This document shows, piece by piece, positions 34,401-45,063 of a DNA stretch of 64,000 nucleotides (the stretch's first letter is position 1; the number at the start of each line of letters is the position of its first letter). Under the pieces are notes generated by a model. It was not told where the DNA came from, did not search any database, and was given only the letters and a program-made list of their open reading frames with translations. Source of the DNA: Cyclaneusma minus (lineage: Eukaryota > Ascomycota > Leotiomycetes > Marthamycetales > Marthamycetaceae); assembly GCA_037179335.1 (NCBI GenBank), contig JAKZHN010000011.1, forward strand, positions 1,329,093 to 1,393,092. The letters run 5' to 3'. The translations under genes and the position numbers were made by a program.

Positions 34401-37400
34401 GGGATGGTGAACATGTCGTTGTGCAATACTGGAGTAACCTGACTTCAAGCTCCAATCACTACCAGGGTGGTGATTACGACCGCGATATTCCTCGTCAGTG
34501 GCCGCATATGTATGTGCAAGGACCCTTCAACCAATACAGCTACGACACTGGTCTTCCTGGAGAGATGAAACAAGCATCGAATGGCACCTGGTCCTACGAT
34601 TTCATGTACGAATGGCCAACCAAGTTTCAACTCAACTTGTGGGGAGTCAATCCTGATGGAAGGCCGGATCAAACGGTCATTTATGGAGATGTCGATGGTG
34701 ACTCGGTTCTTGATCGACTTCCTCCCGGCTCTCTGATGTCCGATGTCGTGAACGTTACCGATGGTCCACCAGCGCCACATGTCGCGTGGAGAATCAGTGC
34801 CAACGATGGAAGCTTGAACTATTGGTTGACCCCCATTGGCAACCAATATACTCAAATCGCAATGTTCATCTTGCTGGCTATCATCCCACTCGTCACGGGT
34901 GCCCTGGTTATCTGGCTGTTCATGAGACTGTTCTACCATGTCAAGTTCAACGAGATTGGTGTGAGCACGAAGCAGGCCTTGATTCCTCTTGCCGTTCGCC
35001 GCAAGTTCAAGAAGGGTGCTGTGACGTTGAATGAAAAGGGGCTGTCTTCCATCGTTGATTTTCACAAGAAGCCTGCCGACATAGCGCAAGATCCGCTAGC
35101 CGCAGATGCTGGTGGCCACAGACGATGTGTTTTGATTGCCACTATGGAGTACGACATTGAGGACTGGGCGATCAAGATCAAAATTGGTGGTCTTGGTGTG
35201 ATGGCGCAGCTTATGGGCAAGAATCTTATGCACATGGATCTCATCTGGGTCGTGCCTTGTGTGGACGGCGTTGACTACCCCATTGACGAGATTGCTGAGT
35301 CTATGTCGATTATTGTTTTTGACAAGGAGTACGAAATTCAGGTCCAATACCACACCCTCCGCAACATCACCTACGTCTTGCTTGATGCACCGATTTTCAG
35401 AAAGCAATCGAAGAGCGAACCCTACCCTGCCCGAATGGACGACCTCGAATCCGCAATCTACTACTCTGCGTGGAACCAATGTATTGCTCAAGCATGCGAG
35501 AGGTTCAACGTCGATCTCTACCACGTCAACGATTACCACGGAGCCATCGCGCCTCTGTACCTGCTGCCTCGAGTCATCCCGATCTGTTTATCTTTGCACA
35601 ACGCAGAGTTCCAGGGTCTATGGCCAATGAGAAGCAACAAGGAAAGAGAGGAAGTCTGCCGAGTTTTCAACCTCGACCCTGTCATTGCCCAGAAATATGT
35701 GCAATTCGGAGAGGTCTTTAACTTGCTCCATGCAGCTGCCAGTTACCTCCGAGTACACCAAAAGGGTTTCGGAGCTGTGGGTGTGTCGAGAAAGTACGGA
35801 AAGCGATCATTCGCCAGATATCCCATTTTCTGGGGTTTATCGAAAATCGGCAGTCTTCCCAATCCGGATCCTACAGACACTGCAGAGTGGAACAGGAACG
35901 AAACGCAGGATCCCAATGCCGTGGTGGTAAACGAAGAATTCGAGGCCAAGAGACCAGAACAGAAGCGTCAAGCACAGGCTTGGGCAGGATTGGATGAAGA
36001 TCCGGATGCCGAGCTCTTTGTTTTTGTTGGTCGTTGGTCTATGCAGAAGGGTGTCGATTTGATTGCAGACGTGTTCCCGTCGATATTGGAGCAATACCCC
36101 AAGGTCCAACTTATTTGTGTGGGACCAGTCATTGATCTTTACGGTCGATTCGCCGCGCTGAAGCTGGACAAGATGATGTCCCTTTACCCCGGCCGAGTGT
36201 ACTCGAAGCCTGAGTTTACAGCTTTACCACCATACATTTTCTCTGGATCAGAATTCGCTCTGATTCCATCTCGAGACGAGCCTTTCGGATTGGTTGCCGT
36301 CGAGTTCGGACGAAAGGGAGCATTGGGTGTAGGTGCCAGAGTTGGTGGTCTTGGACAAATGCCAGGATGGTGGTATACCGTTGAGTCGATGACACCTAAA
36401 CATCTTGTTCACCAATTCAAGATGGCCATTCACGAGGCTTTGGCATCGTCAGAAAAGACCAGAAGGATAATGAGAGCGCGATCAGCCGTGCAGAGATTTC
36501 CGGTCGCGCAATGGGCGGAGGATCTGGACACGCTGCAGGTGACTTCTATCAAAATTTCGAAGGAGCAGTCACACGAGAAGAGTCTCGCGTCCCCATCAAT
36601 GACGAATTTACGGACATTGTTCACTGGACATTCAACCACCAGCTTGACGGATTTCCATTCGACGAGAGAAAAGCACGGCTCTACCTTGGCTCCGCCTGGG
36701 ACACCGGGAACATCTGCTGGGCCATGGACTCCGACAGGCGGCATGCCATCACCTCGATTATCACCATCTGGCAGGTCATATTCAGGTGCCTTCTCAACAC
36801 TTAACTCCCCTACCGTTGATGATATCCTTCTCCCCCCTCCAATAACACCCGCAGCACAAAGAGAAAGTATGGCTAGTCGATTCTCAACGTTAAGTTACGA
36901 CTCGGTAACGGAAGGAAAAAGCGATTATGCCCTGACCAAAGTCGATCCTTCTTTCACAGACGCCAGTGGTCAATATCTGCGTGAGTTCGAGAAGAAGCTG
37001 GAATCCCTCGGAACCAAGGGCATGAAGTCATCGGAGAACTTGCTCTGCATCGAAGAGCACTTGATCAAGAGCGAGAAGAAATACTTCAACACTTACCGAG
37101 AAGCAAAGCTGGGACATCCAAAGTCCTTAGGAGACACTGGCAGCAGGCCGGGCTCAATATTCAATATGTCACGGTCGTCAACGCCTAGGCCCGGGACACC
37201 GCAAACACAAGGCGAAGGCGGTTCGTTCTTCGAGCACTCTCAACATGGCAGCGTCGATTCGATGACTAATGAGAATCTACTTCAAGAAGATTTCCCTCTT
37301 GGGGCAGACTACAAGCCACCAACCGGTCTGGCGAGATGGCTTCTCTACCGTGTAGGCGATTGGCCGATATACACCATCATCCTCGCTTTCGGTCAGATCA

Positions 37401-37722
37401 TCGCGGCCAACTCGTATCAAATAACGCTTCTCATTGGTGAGATTGGTGAGACGGCTACACAGTTGTACGTCATTGCATCAATCTACGCTGTCGGCTCCAT
37501 GTTCTGGTGGTTGATCTTCCGTCGGTTGAAATCGTACTACGTCTTGTCGTTACCCTTCACTTTCTACGGGGCGGCCTTTTTCTTGATTGCTTTTGCACCC
37601 TTTGCTGGAAGCGAAGCAAGAGAATGGGTCCAAAATGTCGCTACTGGAAGCTATGCTGTCGCGTCGTCCAGCGGATCCCTCTTCTTTGCTCTCAACTTCG
37701 GTGACGAAGGTAAGCAGTTCTT

Positions 37723-37817
<95 letters not shown>

Positions 37818-39285
37818 CGGGGGNNNNNNNNNNNNNNNNNNNNNNNNNNNNNNNNNNNNNNNNNNNNNNNNNNNNNNNNNNNNNNNNNNNNNNNNNNNNN
37901 NNNNNNNNNNNNNNNNNNNNNNNNNNNNNNNNNNNNNNNNNNNNNNNNNNNNNNNNNNNNNNNNNNNNNNNNNNNNNNNNNNNNNNNNNNNNNNNNNNNN
38001 NNNNNNNNNNNNNNNNNNNNNNNNNNNNNNNNNNNNNNNNNNNNNNNNNNNNNNNNNNNNNNNNNNNNNNNNNNNNNNNNNNNNNNNNNNNNNNNNNNNN
38101 NNNNNNNNNNNNNNNNNNNNNNNNNNNNNNNNNNNNNNNNNNNNNNNNNNNNNNNNNNNNNNNNNNNNNNNNNNNNNNNNNNNNNNNNNNNNNNNNNNNN
38201 NNNNNNNGTTCCTTTTGTGGGGGGTGGTCCCGGGGTTCCCTCTTATTTGGTCACAACTTGGGTGTCGTTTTTTATCAGTTTTTTAAAACCCCCCCCCCCC
38301 CCCCCCCCCCTTTACTTTTGCCCGATATCTTGCTTTCATCTGATGCTAACATTCCTCAGGTGGTGCTCCAATCAAGTCATGGGTCTTCCGTGCCTGTATC
38401 GTGCAAGGCACACAGCAACTGTACATCGCAGCGCTCTGGTACTGGGGTTCCTCGCTCGTCGAGCTCTCCAACACCGGTGTAGCCGTCACATCAACCGTAG
38501 TCTCCGACAATGTCATTACCGCTATCACCCTTCCTCTGGCAGTCGGCATGTGGGCTCTCGGTGTCATCCTCTTTGTCGGACTCCCACCATACTACCGCAG
38601 CGCACCCGGCAAAGTGCCCTCATTCTACCGCTCCATATTCAGACGCAAGATCATCGTCTGGTTCTTTGTCGCCGTCATCATTCAAAACTACTGGCTCTCG
38701 GCCCCTTACGGAAGAAACTGGAAGTACCTTTGGACGACCAGCAAAGCGCCTGCCTGGGCCATCGTCCTTCTCGTCCTGCTCTTCTTCGTCGTCATCTGGG
38801 CCGCTATCCTCTACGTCTTCAGCCGCCTCTCCAAATCACATTCCTGGATCCTCCCTGTCTTTGCCATCGGTCTCGGCGCTCCCCGATGGTGCCAAATGCT
38901 CTGGGGCACATCCGGCATGGGCGAATACCTCCCCTGGGCCGGAGGCGGCGTCTTTTCCGCACTGCTAGGACGTTGCATATGGCTCTGGCTCGGCATGCTA
39001 GATTCACTCCAGGGTGTGGGCTTTGGTATGATTTTGCTGCAAACCATGACGAGATTCCACATCTGCTTTACGCTCATGGCGGCGCAGGTGCTGGGATCTA
39101 TTGCGACCATCTTGGCAAGATTGACGGCGCCGGATAACACGGGACCGGGGACGGTGTTTCCCAACCTGACGCTGGGGCTGAGTGGGTTGGCCGAGCCGGC
39201 CTTTTGGATCTGTTTGGCCATGCAGATTGCGGTCTGCGCGGGCTTTGCGGCGTTCTTTCGTGGAGAGCAGTTGAGTAAGCCTTAG
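31499..39285 (+). CDS. ags1: Cell-wall alpha-1,3-glucan synthase
   Basis: Exons 31499-31855, 31907-32082, 32144-32372, 32426-37709 and 38360-39285; 2323 residues, close to the ~2400 of Aspergillus Ags proteins. Introns are 51-61 nt except the last, which contains the assembly gap. Order: signal peptide (FATLLLSLSGTAYA); GH13 domain (DMYSPLDLTLLDYH, MLDIDGFRIDKGLT at about 303, FIPGEIVS); a membrane segment near 1062 (MFILLAIIPLVTGALVIW); a GT5 synthase domain from about 1155 (KIKIGGLGVMAQLMGKNL, RDEPFGLVAVEFGRKGALGV near 1540 with the two catalytic-type Glu); a Ser/Pro-rich linker; then a multi-spanning C-terminal membrane domain from about 1900. The splice GDEG-GAPIKSWVFRACVI bridges the gap exactly in frame. 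The enzyme polymerises and probably exports alpha-1,3-glucan at the plasma membrane. Confidence 0.95.
37725..38310. other. Assembly gap with poly-G and poly-C flanks, inside an ags intron
   Basis: A run of 93 G (37725-37817), one C and five more G precede 384 N (37824-38207). A run of about 22 C (38289-38310) follows. It lies wholly within the last intron of ags: the donor GTAAGC starts at 37710 and the acceptor CTCAG ends at 38359, with a TGCTAAC branch site. The homopolymers are most likely base-calling or gap-filling artefacts. The long frame running through it (poly-Gly) is not a protein. True gap size is unknown. Confidence 0.9.
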
Positions 39286-41112
39286 TTGAGGAGATGCTTT
39301 GTGTGGATGTGGCGAGTATTCAAGAGGCGTAGGGTGTCGTAGAAAGAGAGGGAAGGAGGATGAAGTAAAAGTGAGGTGTTTCACGAAGAACATGTCCCAT
39401 TACATATATGTTGGCCATGGGTAGGAGGAGAATATTGGGTATATAAAGTCTTTGGTTTTGATACATTGAAAGGCGAGCAGGCGAGAAGCATATCATCTCA
39501 GGGTCGAACGTCAACGTCCGCCCGTTCTGTGTATTAGCTGGCAGGCATATTTCCATTTCTCTCGCGTCGCTCTCGCTCTGTACATGGTGTTAATATTATT
39601 CTGGTTCTTGTTTCCATATTGTCTTTTGTGTGTGTCATCGTGGGCTTGTTACTCTATGGGTCAGGCTGGGACTTTTGTCAAATTATCATCGATGTATGTT
39701 TTTTTAGATTAGGGGGTGGTGCTCTGTGTTTGCATTCTTTGGCATGGGGCTTTCTTTTTGGGTTGCAAGATGAACGGACTTATGTGTGTTTGTAGAGGGT
39801 TTCTTGATTCCGATTCTCAACGTATTTGGAAAATATGGATGGATTAGGGCTAGTAAATCGATCTCTTTCACATACAGTTTCATGCTTCGTGCTTTGACAG
39901 GACTCGTGCAGCGTGCCTTGTGAAGTGACAGACTGGAGAATGAGATGGAGAAAACCATGCACTAAGAACGAGATACAGATGTGGTCAAATTGGAAATTGC
40001 CGCGAGTTCTTACTGCATGGTTTTCTCCAAGTCTGGTCTCTTCTGGACTTTGATAGCGAAAGATCGTGAGATTTACATGTCAATGCCTTAAGAGTTGCAG
40101 GCTGCTGCTGTACCCTTCGGGCTTTGGGAACCGCATAGCCGATGCCGCTCAGGTGCTGAGGTGTAACGCATCAGGTGACTTTACCGCAAAAAAGAGAAAA
40201 ACACTTTGACCTTCTGACGGTTTCAGGATGACGAGAAGAAAATGGAAAAAGGGTGTTTTAAAATCCTCCGTGACCGGCGACGGTGGAAAAAAAAAGTGTC
40301 GTGAATTCTCCTTTTCGAGACTTCTTTGACACGAGGTTCGACAGCTACCTCCGACAAGCAGCCCCGACAGCTCAAAGAATAAAGGCCGACAGCTCAAACC
40401 CGAAATGGAAAAACAGCTGAAGCGAGTACCAAGCTCTGGCAACACCAAATTGCGGGATTACAACGATAGCTGTTGATATCATAAAGTTGTGGAAATCTCA
40501 AGATCTCACAATTCAAATTTTGCTCTAAATAAATTATATCTGAAGCTAAACTTGGACGCCCGAGATAGGATATAACTCAGGTTAAGACCCTAAGATATCT
40601 TGTGATATTAAGAAATCGTAAAATATCTAAACTCAGGGCCCCTCTGAAATAAATTCTATCAAAGATTGCGCTTTAAAACTGAGATTTTCCCTTTGAGATT
40701 TCCACACCCTGCAAGTAATAGAGTGTTTGATTCATGGTAACTATCTAATGGAAAACTCCCTGCTATGGATAGATATACCCCCTCGCTTAGGGTGGTGCCT
40801 AACGCAGGGTGGTGGTGAAAAGGTGGTGGAGGCTAGGGTCGAGAGCTTCACCGACCACCACCGATAATATCGCAATTCCAACAACAGTCACTTCCAATTT
40901 TGGTACACGGTATACTCAAGGGCTCTGGGATCTCAACGATTCTTGCCAAGCTGTATACATTCATTACTCATTACTAGATCCAAATTATATTCCCATATCA
41001 ACGTATTCATGTGGCACTGGGCTGTTTATGCCCCAGTCTTACCTACTCTATCGAGCACCGAAGCAAGCTCCCAGAAGCTCAGAAAAGACCCGATCGAGTC
41101 TCAAGCCCCATT
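39286..41112. other. Intergenic with AT-rich patch
   Basis: 1.8 kb without a gene. 40450-40720 is AT-rich with many short 'agatat/ctaagatat' repeats, a pattern seen in degraded repetitive DNA. Confidence 0.5.
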
Positions 41113-42846
41113 TCAGAGATTCGACTTCACCCACAGCTTCCCAGCTTCCTCCTCGAGCCTTCCCCCATCAAAGATATCCTTCTCCACCCTCCTAGCATTC
41201 ACACATCTCACGCCCAACCTGCTCACATCCTTAACCCCAAGCAACCTCATACACGTTTCACTTTCCGCATTCAAAATCTCCAAAACCCTCTTCACACCCT
41301 CCTCACCCCCCGCTCCTAGCCCCCAAAGCGCTGCTCTCCCAATCCCCACCGCCTTAGCGCCTAGGCACAAAGCTTTTACCACATCAGTGCCCCTCTTGAT
41401 CCCACCATCAAGCCACACGTCCAATCCACCATGTTCCACAGACCGCAGAATCTCCGGTGCGTATTTGCGTATCTCGAGGAGTGTGTGGATACTAGGCGGT
41501 GCAGTATCTGCTGCTCTTCCTCCATGGTTACTCAGAACAATGCCCTTCAGCTGCTTGTACCGCTTCGAATATCGCAGCGCGAGAAGGGCGTCGTCGTGTG
41601 TTTGTATGCCTTTCAGGACAATGGGAAGAGAAGTGTGTTTCGTGAGCCAGGCAAGTGTGGCTTCCCAAGTCAAATCAGCAGCAGTGCCGAAGAACAGCGC
41701 TTGTCCCACCCCACCTCCCTTCTTTGGCTTCTCAGACTCCTTCTCAGCAACAATCTTACTCGGCACTCTCGTCTGCCCGCCCATACGTCCCTGTCTCTCA
41801 TCATCCTCTCGCTTCCCTGGCACCGGCGCATCAAGCGTCAAGACAATGAACCCGATGTGTCCTCTTTCCTCCTTCCCATCTTTTCCCTTAACAACGCCAG
41901 TAGGTTTTGACAGCAAGTTGATGCGCCGAAGCATATCTTCACTCGTCTTCCTCGTATTCTGCACATACAACTGCCACCCAAACACCTGCCCCCTCGGACT
42001 CCCCTCCAAAATCTGTTCCGGACTCATACTCGCATTATTTGAGATTATCTGCACACCCCCAAAGTTACTCATAGCGGTGGCGATACCGTGCTCACCGGAG
42101 GGATGCGCGAGGCGTGCCATTGCGGCTGGGGAAACGAAGATTGGCGTCTGCACTTTGATGCTCCCTAGTAATGTGGTTTGCAGAGAACAAGATGTACAGT
42201 CGACGAAGACGCGTGGACGCAACAAGATAGAACGATAAACGGCGTTGTTGTAGGATTTTGAGAAGAGATCGTCGGACGCAGAGTAGTAGTATGCCCACGC
42301 TTTCTTTGACACCTTTTTCGTAGCCAGTTCTTCGATTTCGTCTAGATTGAGCAGGTCGTTCACGTCTATAGCATCGATATCTTCTTTTGATTCCTGGTGC
42401 AAGGAGCTCGAGGAGGAGCTGGCGGAAGTGGAGACAGTGGGCGAGGAGGAAGTGGATTCAGATGTAGGCTGTGGAAGTGTGGAAGGGTCAACGGTGCCAA
42501 GTTTCGCAGACGGGGGCAGGTATTGTTCCAGGGTTCCGGGTGGGTGTACGGGGTCGTATTCCTCAGTTGCGTCGAGGCCGGCGAGTTGGAGGATTACATT
42601 TTGGCCGCCGGGATGCTGTTGGAGGAAGGAGGTTACGTCGTAGACGTTGTTGTAGAGGATTACCCAGCAGGATTCGGGGGAGGCGTGTTGGGCCACTGTG
42701 GGATATTGCTTAGTATGGGTTTGGGCATGATGATGGATGGAATGGCAAGAAATGGGTAGGGAGCAATGGGTTTGAATGAAGGGATGAAGCAATAGGCGGA
42801 GAACACAGAATGACGAACCTTCGGCGGCATCGAATACTTTCGCCAT
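41113..42846 (-). CDS. Cytochrome b2-type FMN-dependent 2-hydroxy-acid (L-lactate) dehydrogenase
   Basis: Exons (minus) 42819-42846 and 41113-42695; 536 residues. The 123-nt intron (donor GTTCGT, acceptor CCCACAG, branch-like TACTAAGC) joins MAKVFDAAE to VAQHASPESCWVIL, the normal start of a cytochrome b5 domain. Haem ligands are H37 (QQHPGG) and H60 (DPVHPPG). A Ser-rich hinge follows, then the FMN TIM barrel: FVSPAAMARLAHPSGE, GWQLYVQ (active-site Tyr), VLTLDAPVPGKRE, LSNHGGRAADTAPPS with catalytic H400, and VWLDGGIKRGTDVVKAL. It oxidises L-lactate or a similar 2-hydroxy acid with haem as electron relay. No mitochondrial presequence precedes the b5 domain, so location is uncertain; the C-terminus SNL is only a weak peroxisomal-like signal. 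Compared with the yeast enzyme it is slightly short. Confidence 0.9.
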   Translation of the reverse strand: MAKVFDAAEGSSFCVLRLLLHPFIQTHCSLPISCHSIHHHAQTHTKQYPTVAQHASPESCWVILYNNVYDVTSFLQQHPGGQNVILQLAGLDATEEYDPVHPPGTLEQYLPPSAKLGTVDPSTLPQPTSESTSSSPTVSTSASSSSSSLHQESKEDIDAIDVNDLLNLDEIEELATKKVSKKAWAYYYSASDDLFSKSYNNAVYRSILLRPRVFVDCTSCSLQTTLLGSIKVQTPIFVSPAAMARLAHPSGEHGIATAMSNFGGVQIISNNASMSPEQILEGSPRGQVFGWQLYVQNTRKTSEDMLRRINLLSKPTGVVKGKDGKEERGHIGFIVLTLDAPVPGKREDDERQGRMGGQTRVPSKIVAEKESEKPKKGGGVGQALFFGTAADLTWEATLAWLTKHTSLPIVLKGIQTHDDALLALRYSKRYKQLKGIVLSNHGGRAADTAPPSIHTLLEIRKYAPEILRSVEHGGLDVWLDGGIKRGTDVVKALCLGAKAVGIGRAALWGLGAGGEEGVKRVLEILNAESETCMRLLGVKDVSRLGVRCVNARRVEKDIFDGGRLEEEAGKLWVKSNL

Positions 42847-44049
42847 CTTGCCGCTTATCTCTGGATCTCTCGAGTTTCAAAGATCAGAGCAATACAATCG
42901 CTCTCTCCAGTCTCCAGAAGCAAACCACAAACTCAGAGTTGAAAAGATGTTGCCGGGGGTTCGACGTCAGTTAGTGTAGCCAGCTTCAGCCAGCCACCTA
43001 CAATTTTCCGGAATCCAAGTTGTGTGCGTTGTCTTCACGATAGCTTCAAGTCCAACAAGCTCGTAACCATGGTTGTCGTCAAGTCGTCCATGCACATCGC
43101 GGAGAGCTCCCCGCATTGCTGCATTAACTCCGAGCTTGGGTCCACCAATGAGATGGCCGGTGTTTGACCTCAACAGACACCGAGTGTTACCGAAATAGCA
43201 ACATGAATTCCGAGATAGGCCCCTTCACCGTCTTCCGGACTTCTCAAGTTGTTTTCGCTGGCTTTGGAAAGGGGTTGGACACTCCAAGGGACTGAGAATG
43301 TACATAGTTAGGCGTCTACTGAGCTTCTTTTTGTTATCCTCGCAGGTTGCTTTTCCTGACAGCGAGTTTCGTGACCGAGGGCGACCGAGGGTGGAGGACT
43401 CGACAGGCGACGCAAAGAATAGTTGACCATCTAGTCTCACTTGATCATCGTCGGCAAAATCACGAAGCACCACATTTCTCACATTCACCTAATCATAAAA
43501 ACATCAGCTGTAGCAATGATCTCCATTGATTAGCGCTATGTGCGCCTACAGTCCAGTCCCATAGGCCATTCGCCCGTTCAGCCCAGCTCTGTTTCTGCGA
43601 AGTGCCCTGCCTGTAAGACACGCATGCTATGTACGCCTTCCCTTGAGAACACGCCCGATGTGTGTCTGCAAATGCAAGTTATCCCCCGAACGCCGCGAAC
43701 TGTTGTGAAGAGCAAAGGTTCCCTGAGCCAATCTGTTGTGTCGTGCGAAAGCAGTAACGCCGAATTTCCCTACTTGACGCCCGCTGGCACACTTCGCTCG
43801 TTTCGCTGAAATATCAAATGAGAAATGTAGTCGTACAAGAAATCGCACTCGCTCTGGTCGCAGAGGATTCGAGAACGCGGAGCTATCTTGGCCTCGAGTC
43901 GGGGCGGAGACGTGAGGCAGATCCCCTCATGTGCTGTAGTGTACCCGGCATCATCTGCGTGTACTGGCTGGATCCAGATCACTGGTCCTGCCTAACGGCG
44001 CATGTGTTGGGTTGTGTTATGTTTTTGCCTGGCGGACAGAGACCCCTCT
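42847..44049. other. Intergenic, nothing supported
   Basis: 1.2 kb with short frames only. No repeat, RNA or motif stands out. Confidence 0.45.
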
Positions 44050-45063
44050 TCAATCCTCCCAGATAGTCTCCAAGTCCAAATCGCCTCGTCTCTCCGCACC
44101 ACACACACTCCATCTCTTCCTCTTATCGCGACCAAAGCCGGAAACCAGCGTCCTACCCCGTCCACTCTTGGGCTTATCACCGCCGCTCTCATTTCCTGAA
44201 TCGTCACCGTCTGCCGCATCAGCATCAGCCTTCAGTTCCGCAAGTCGCTGTTCAGCTGCCAATGCAGCTTCTTCGGCATCGGGCGAGTCGGGAATCGTTT
44301 CGAGGCTCGAGATGCTGGGGCTGCGGGAGCGTGCGGATGTTGGGGTCGAGGGGACGGAGGAGGAGGCGTAGCTGCAGTAGCTGGGGTAGTTGGGAAAGGA
44401 GTCGGGACGGCCGCTGTGGGTGGGCGGGTAGAGGGGCGAGGTTGTGGCAGAAGAGGTGCCTGAGGTGCCGTGGGGTGGGAGGAATAGGTTTCGTAGAGGG
44501 GAGGCGGGTCGGAGGGTTCGGGGAAATGTATTGTGGCTGATGTAGCTGATGGGCGAGCCGCTGCGATCCATGGCGCGTGTGGGGGTCGAGTCGGGGTCGG
44601 AGAGTACGGGACTGTTGGTGAGCTCGAGGGAGGAGCGGTTGGGGAAGATCTCGTCGACGGGCTGGCGCAGAGTTCGGTGCGGCGAGGTGTGAGGACTCGA
44701 GGCGCGGATCTGCTCGTGGGTTGTGCCGATCAAGGGCATGCCGGGCATTGACTGTGTTCGCGAGATGGGCGGTGCGAGAGTACTGGCAGACGATCGTGAT
44801 CGGTAGTGGCCTCGAGAGTAGGGTGAAGTATTGCGAGGTCGGTATGCGAGAGCGGTTGGAGACGACGGCGACCAGCTGGAGGAGAGGGGAGAGCCAGGTG
44901 CGGGATCAGTAGAGCGGCGCAGAGTGGGTGGCTTCTTCGAAGGTTCTCGACCTTGACCATCGAACTGGTCTTCGGCTTCCTTGGCTATGGAGACTCGGAG
45001 CGAGGGAACGGGCGACGACCTGAAGGCCTCCATCCGCTCAGTCTCAGGTACCGGCTCCATCAT
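44050..45063 (-). CDS. Conserved Ser/Pro-rich ascomycete protein
   Basis: A single exon of 337 residues, mostly disordered: many SP and TP sites (SSWSPSSPTAL, SSPHTSPHRT, PSTPTSARSRSPSIS), plus NRSSLELTNSPVLSDPDSTP. A short helix EEAALAAEQRLAELKADAD precedes a strongly basic C-terminal end: FGRDKRKRWSVCGAERRGD, then LDLETIWED as the last residues. I recall this C-terminal block as conserved in many filamentous ascomycetes without a known function. The dense SP/TP content suggests regulation by proline-directed kinases. The start is ATGATG; the second Met is an alternative. Confidence 0.72.
   Translation of the reverse strand: MMEPVPETERMEAFRSSPVPSLRVSIAKEAEDQFDGQGREPSKKPPTLRRSTDPAPGSPLSSSWSPSSPTALAYRPRNTSPYSRGHYRSRSSASTLAPPISRTQSMPGMPLIGTTHEQIRASSPHTSPHRTLRQPVDEIFPNRSSLELTNSPVLSDPDSTPTRAMDRSGSPISYISHNTFPRTLRPASPLRNLFLPPHGTSGTSSATTSPLYPPTHSGRPDSFPNYPSYCSYASSSVPSTPTSARSRSPSISSLETIPDSPDAEEAALAAEQRLAELKADADAADGDDSGNESGGDKPKSGRGRTLVSGFGRDKRKRWSVCGAERRGDLDLETIWED

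Noticed and set aside
37710..38482. A 2015-codon open frame through the assembly gap, with a poly-Gly stretch
   Set aside because: The poly-G and N are artefacts; the frame beyond the GTAAGC donor at 37710 is intron, and the ags exons join in frame at 38360.
41113..41121. C-terminal SNL as a peroxisomal targeting signal
   Set aside because: The middle residue should be basic; SNL is too weak to claim targeting.
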